DNA from: Fidelibacterota bacterium UBA7303
Lineage (GTDB): Bacteria; Fidelibacterota; Marinisomatia; Marinisomatales; UBA1611
NCBI GenBank assembly: GCA_002471805.1
Contig: DKQR01000014.1
Location: 1-9,290, forward strand
Reading direction: 5' to 3'
DNA: 9,290 bases
The notes beneath the pieces were generated by a model. It saw nothing but the letters and a program-made list of their open reading frames with translations. It was not told where the DNA came from and made no database searches. The first letter of the stretch is position 1; every line of letters starts with the position of its first letter. A program made the translations under genes and the position numbers. Positions 6,545-9,290 of this stretch are shown piece by piece.

Positions 6545-9290
6545 ATGGTACTCACAAAATTATTTGGCACAAAATCTGAAAGAGAAACAAAAAAACTTGT
6601 GCCTCTCATTAATGAAATAAACCAATTTTACGAAACTCTTTCTTCGAAGTCAGATGAAGACCTGGCCAATAGGACCCATGAACTGCGTGAAATTGTAATC
6701 AATTCCAAGGAAACAAAAAAAGAATCCCTTCCTGACAATATCAGTCGCCAGGAGCGGCAAGATTCAATATTAAAAGTAGAACAGGACGTACTAGACAGTA
6801 TCATGGTTGAATCCTATGCCCTTGTAAAAGAAACTTGCCGCAGAATGTGCGGCTCATCCTGGCGTGTTTCAGGTCATGATACCGTCTGGGAAATGATCCC
6901 TTACGATGTCCAGATCATGGGTGCCGTTACCCTGCACCGCGGGAAAGTAACAGAAATGAAAACCGGGGAAGGGAAAACACTGGTGGCAACCATGCCAATT
7001 TTCCTTAATGCCTTGACCGGTCGAGGGGTTCATGTGATTACTGTGAACGATTATTTAGCCCAGCGGGATGCAGAATGGATGGGTGAGGTCTATAAGCGTT
7101 TGGGACTTACGGTAGGATTTATTTTGAATTCCATGGACAATATCCAGCGGCGTGAAATGTACAACAGGGATATCACCTACGGTACAAACAATGAGTTTGG
7201 TTTTGATTATCTGCGGGACAATATGTCACTGCAAAAAGAAGATTTGGTGCAGCGCGATCATGCCTATGCCGTAGTAGACGAGGTAGATAGTGTATTGATT
7301 GATGAGGCCAGAACTCCTTTGATTATTTCAGGCACGATTGATGCACCTGTAGATGATACATTTCAAAAATTGAAGCCGGATGTTCAGCAGTTGGTCAAAA
7401 AACAATCGACACTTGTATCAAATCTTGTCAGAGAAGCGCAAAAGTACCTGGATGAAGATGATGAGGATAATGCTGGATTAAAACTGCTACAGGCAAGTCG
7501 GGGGATGCCAAAACATCGTCAGGTCATGAAAATCTTCCAGGAAACGGGCATGTTGAAATTGTCCCAGGATATTGAAGCAATGCATATCCGGGATAAAATA
7601 ATGCATGAAGTGGATGATGATCTTTATTTTTCGATTGATGAAAAAAGCCATGTTATGGACATCACGGAAAAAGGCAGAAACCTGTTATCACCCGAAAATC
7701 CTGAAACATTTATCATCCCTGATCTGGGTGAAATGCTAAATGAGATTGATGAACAAAATGATTTGAATGATATTGAAAAAGAACAGGAAAAAGAAAAAGC
7801 CCACCAACTTCATGCAGAGCGCAGCGGCACCATTCATAATTTTAACCAGTTATTGCGTGCGTTCACCATGTATGAAAAAGATGTGGATTATGTTGTACAA
7901 GAAGGTAAAGTGATGATTGTGGATGAATTCACCGGTCGGGTTCTGCCGGGAAGGAGATATTCAGATGGTTTGCACCAGGCATTGGAGGCTAAGGAAAATG
8001 TGCGCATTGAACGTGAAACACAGACCCTGGCCACCATCACTATTCAAAATTATTTCAGGCTGTATGATAAACTGGCAGGAATGACTGGTACAGCGGAAAC
8101 AGAAGCTGAGGAACTGGGATCTATTTATAAACTGGATGTTACTGTTATGCCGACTCATCGCCCCCTTGCCAGAGACGACCGGGATGACCTCGTTTATAAG
8201 ACCAAACGGGAAAAATATAATGCGGCTATTGAGGAGATTTCTGAATGCCACCATAGAGGCCAGCCGGTGCTGGTTGGTACAATATCCGTGGAAGTGTCGG
8301 AACTTCTATCCCGTATGCTAAAACGAAAAAATATTCCTCATAATGTATTAAATGCCAAGCAGCATAAAAGTGAAGCAGAGATTGTAGCCCGTGCCGGTCA
8401 GCCGGGTGCGGTAACCATTGCCACCAATATGGCAGGACGGGGAACAGATATCAAACTGGGGAATGGCGTCAAGGAATTGGGAGGTTTGCATATCATCGGT
8501 ACAGAACGTCATGAATCCCGGCGGATTGATTTACAATTGCGAGGCCGCAGCGGACGGCAGGGAGACCCTGGATCCTCCAGATTTTATTTGTCGTTAGAAG
8601 ATGATTTGATGCGTCTTTTCGGATCAGATAGAGTGGCTTCCATCATGGATCGCATGGGGATAGAAGAAGGTGAGGTCATTTCAGCTAGAATGGTTACCAA
8701 AGCCATAGGCAATGCCCAGAAAAAAGTGGAAGTACGCAACTTTGGCATTCGCAAGCATTTGCTGGAATACGATGATGTGATGAATCAGCAACGCAAGGTT
8801 GTTTATGATATCCGCAGACAGGCACTGTCTGGTAAAAATATGTATGATACGGTTTTGCAAATCATTGATGATTTCATTATGGATGAGGTGGAAGCGCAGG
8901 CTGAAATGGGTCCGCCTGATCTGTGGGACTGGGACCACCTGAAGCAGATTTTTGCATCCCATCTTATGTTAGATGGTTCATATGAGAGGATAAAGAATGC
9001 ATTCAACAAGGATGATTTTACGGCCGATCAAGCAGGGGATTGGGTCTTAAGTGAGACCCAGGCGATTTATAAAGCAAGGGAATCCTTATTGCCGCCGGAG
9101 ATGATACGCGGCTTTGAGCGTTTTGTTATTTTGAGAACAATTGATGAAAAATGGAAAGACCATCTATACGCCATGGACCAGCTCCGTGAAGGGATCAACT
9201 TAAGAGCTTATGGTCAGAAAGATCCACTTTTAGAGTACAAATCGGAGGGCTTTAAACTGTTTCAGGAAATGATGGCGGATATGAATGCCA
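6545..9290 (+). CDS. secA: Preprotein translocase ATPase SecA, C-terminus cut by window end
   Basis: The frame is open from ATG 6545 to the window end (915 codons plus one base). SecA is the cytoplasmic motor that drives unfolded preproteins through SecYEG. Motor domain 1 has Walker A MKTGEGKT (138-145), NDYLAQRDAEWMG, TYGTNNEFGFDYLRDNM, and Walker B VVDEVDSVLIDEARTPL (243-259). Motor domain 2 has TNMAGRGTDIKLG (627-639) and the arginine-finger block QLRGRSGRQGDPGSSRF (664-680). The scaffold has YDDVMNQQR (742-750) and FVILRTIDEKWKDHLYAMDQ (860-879). The Walker A sits about 36 residues later than in E. coli SecA because of an N-terminal insertion at roughly 50-86. A second insertion lies at about 278-358, before MHEVDDDLYFSIDE. 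Both are features I associate with Bacteroidota/FCB SecAs. A charged stretch (about 400-418) lies in the preprotein-binding region. The part after residue 915, including any C-terminal zinc-binding tail, is outside the window. Confidence 0.96.
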   Translation, partial: MVLTKLFGTKSERETKKLVPLINEINQFYETLSSKSDEDLANRTHELREIVINSKETKKESLPDNISRQERQDSILKVEQDVLDSIMVESYALVKETCRRMCGSSWRVSGHDTVWEMIPYDVQIMGAVTLHRGKVTEMKTGEGKTLVATMPIFLNALTGRGVHVITVNDYLAQRDAEWMGEVYKRLGLTVGFILNSMDNIQRREMYNRDITYGTNNEFGFDYLRDNMSLQKEDLVQRDHAYAVVDEVDSVLIDEARTPLIISGTIDAPVDDTFQKLKPDVQQLVKKQSTLVSNLVREAQKYLDEDDEDNAGLKLLQASRGMPKHRQVMKIFQETGMLKLSQDIEAMHIRDKIMHEVDDDLYFSIDEKSHVMDITEKGRNLLSPENPETFIIPDLGEMLNEIDEQNDLNDIEKEQEKEKAHQLHAERSGTIHNFNQLLRAFTMYEKDVDYVVQEGKVMIVDEFTGRVLPGRRYSDGLHQALEAKENVRIERETQTLATITIQNYFRLYDKLAGMTGTAETEAEELGSIYKLDVTVMPTHRPLARDDRDDLVYKTKREKYNAAIEEISECHHRGQPVLVGTISVEVSELLSRMLKRKNIPHNVLNAKQHKSEAEIVARAGQPGAVTIATNMAGRGTDIKLGNGVKELGGLHIIGTERHESRRIDLQLRGRSGRQGDPGSSRFYLSLEDDLMRLFGSDRVASIMDRMGIEEGEVISARMVTKAIGNAQKKVEVRNFGIRKHLLEYDDVMNQQRKVVYDIRRQALSGKNMYDTVLQIIDDFIMDEVEAQAEMGPPDLWDWDHLKQIFASHLMLDGSYERIKNAFNKDDFTADQAGDWVLSETQAIYKARESLLPPEMIRGFERFVILRTIDEKWKDHLYAMDQLREGINLRAYGQKDPLLEYKSEGFKLFQEMMADMNA

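Noticed and set aside
7961..8254. Minus- and plus-strand small frames inside secA (also around 8136-8321 and 8681-9009)
   Set aside because: The secA frame is intact throughout with all motor motifs, so these are overlapping shadows.

Overview
The window looks like an ordinary chromosomal stretch from a bacterium of the FCB superphylum (Bacteroidota, Chlorobiota, Marinimicrobia and relatives). My best guess is the Marinimicrobia/SAR406 (Neomarinimicrobiota) group. The evidence for this is the SecA, which carries two long insertions I associate with Bacteroidota/FCB SecAs, the near absence of Shine-Dalgarno sequences before most genes, and the general look of the lipoproteins. This assignment is inference from memory of protein families; no search was run.

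Left part, minus strand (1-1599). A TatT-like TPR lipoprotein (730-1599) is read leftward. It is followed by a 140-base gap holding a candidate promoter, then by a remnant or very short CBS-domain gene (416-609). Next come a 100-residue secreted TPR-like protein (108-410) and the first 37 codons of a lipoprotein (1-111) that continues beyond the window. The last two overlap by four bases (ATGA) and are surely translated together. This part is envelope-oriented.

Right part, plus strand (1616-9290). A PhoH-like ATPase (ybeZ type) starts divergently from the TatT-like gene, with only about 64 bases between the two starts. After a 113-base gap comes a tightly packed run: thiolase, acyl-CoA dehydrogenase, branched-chain aminotransferase, nusB and secA (secA cut by the window end). 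The first three overlap by 8 and 4 bases, and nusB to secA is separated by 2 bases, so the five genes are probably one operon. The three metabolic enzymes fit branched-chain amino acid and short-chain acyl-CoA turnover: the transaminase makes or uses the 2-oxo acids, the dehydrogenase oxidises the acyl-CoA, and the thiolase performs the last cleavage. NusB (transcription antitermination) and SecA (protein export motor) are housekeeping genes riding on the same transcript.

I see no mobile element, CRISPR array, tRNA, rRNA, phage gene or defence system. No novel biological system is supported. The items most worth a second look are the apparent 2-base frameshift in the CBS gene, the orphan TatT-like lipoprotein, and the paired secreted TPR protein plus lipoprotein at the left edge.
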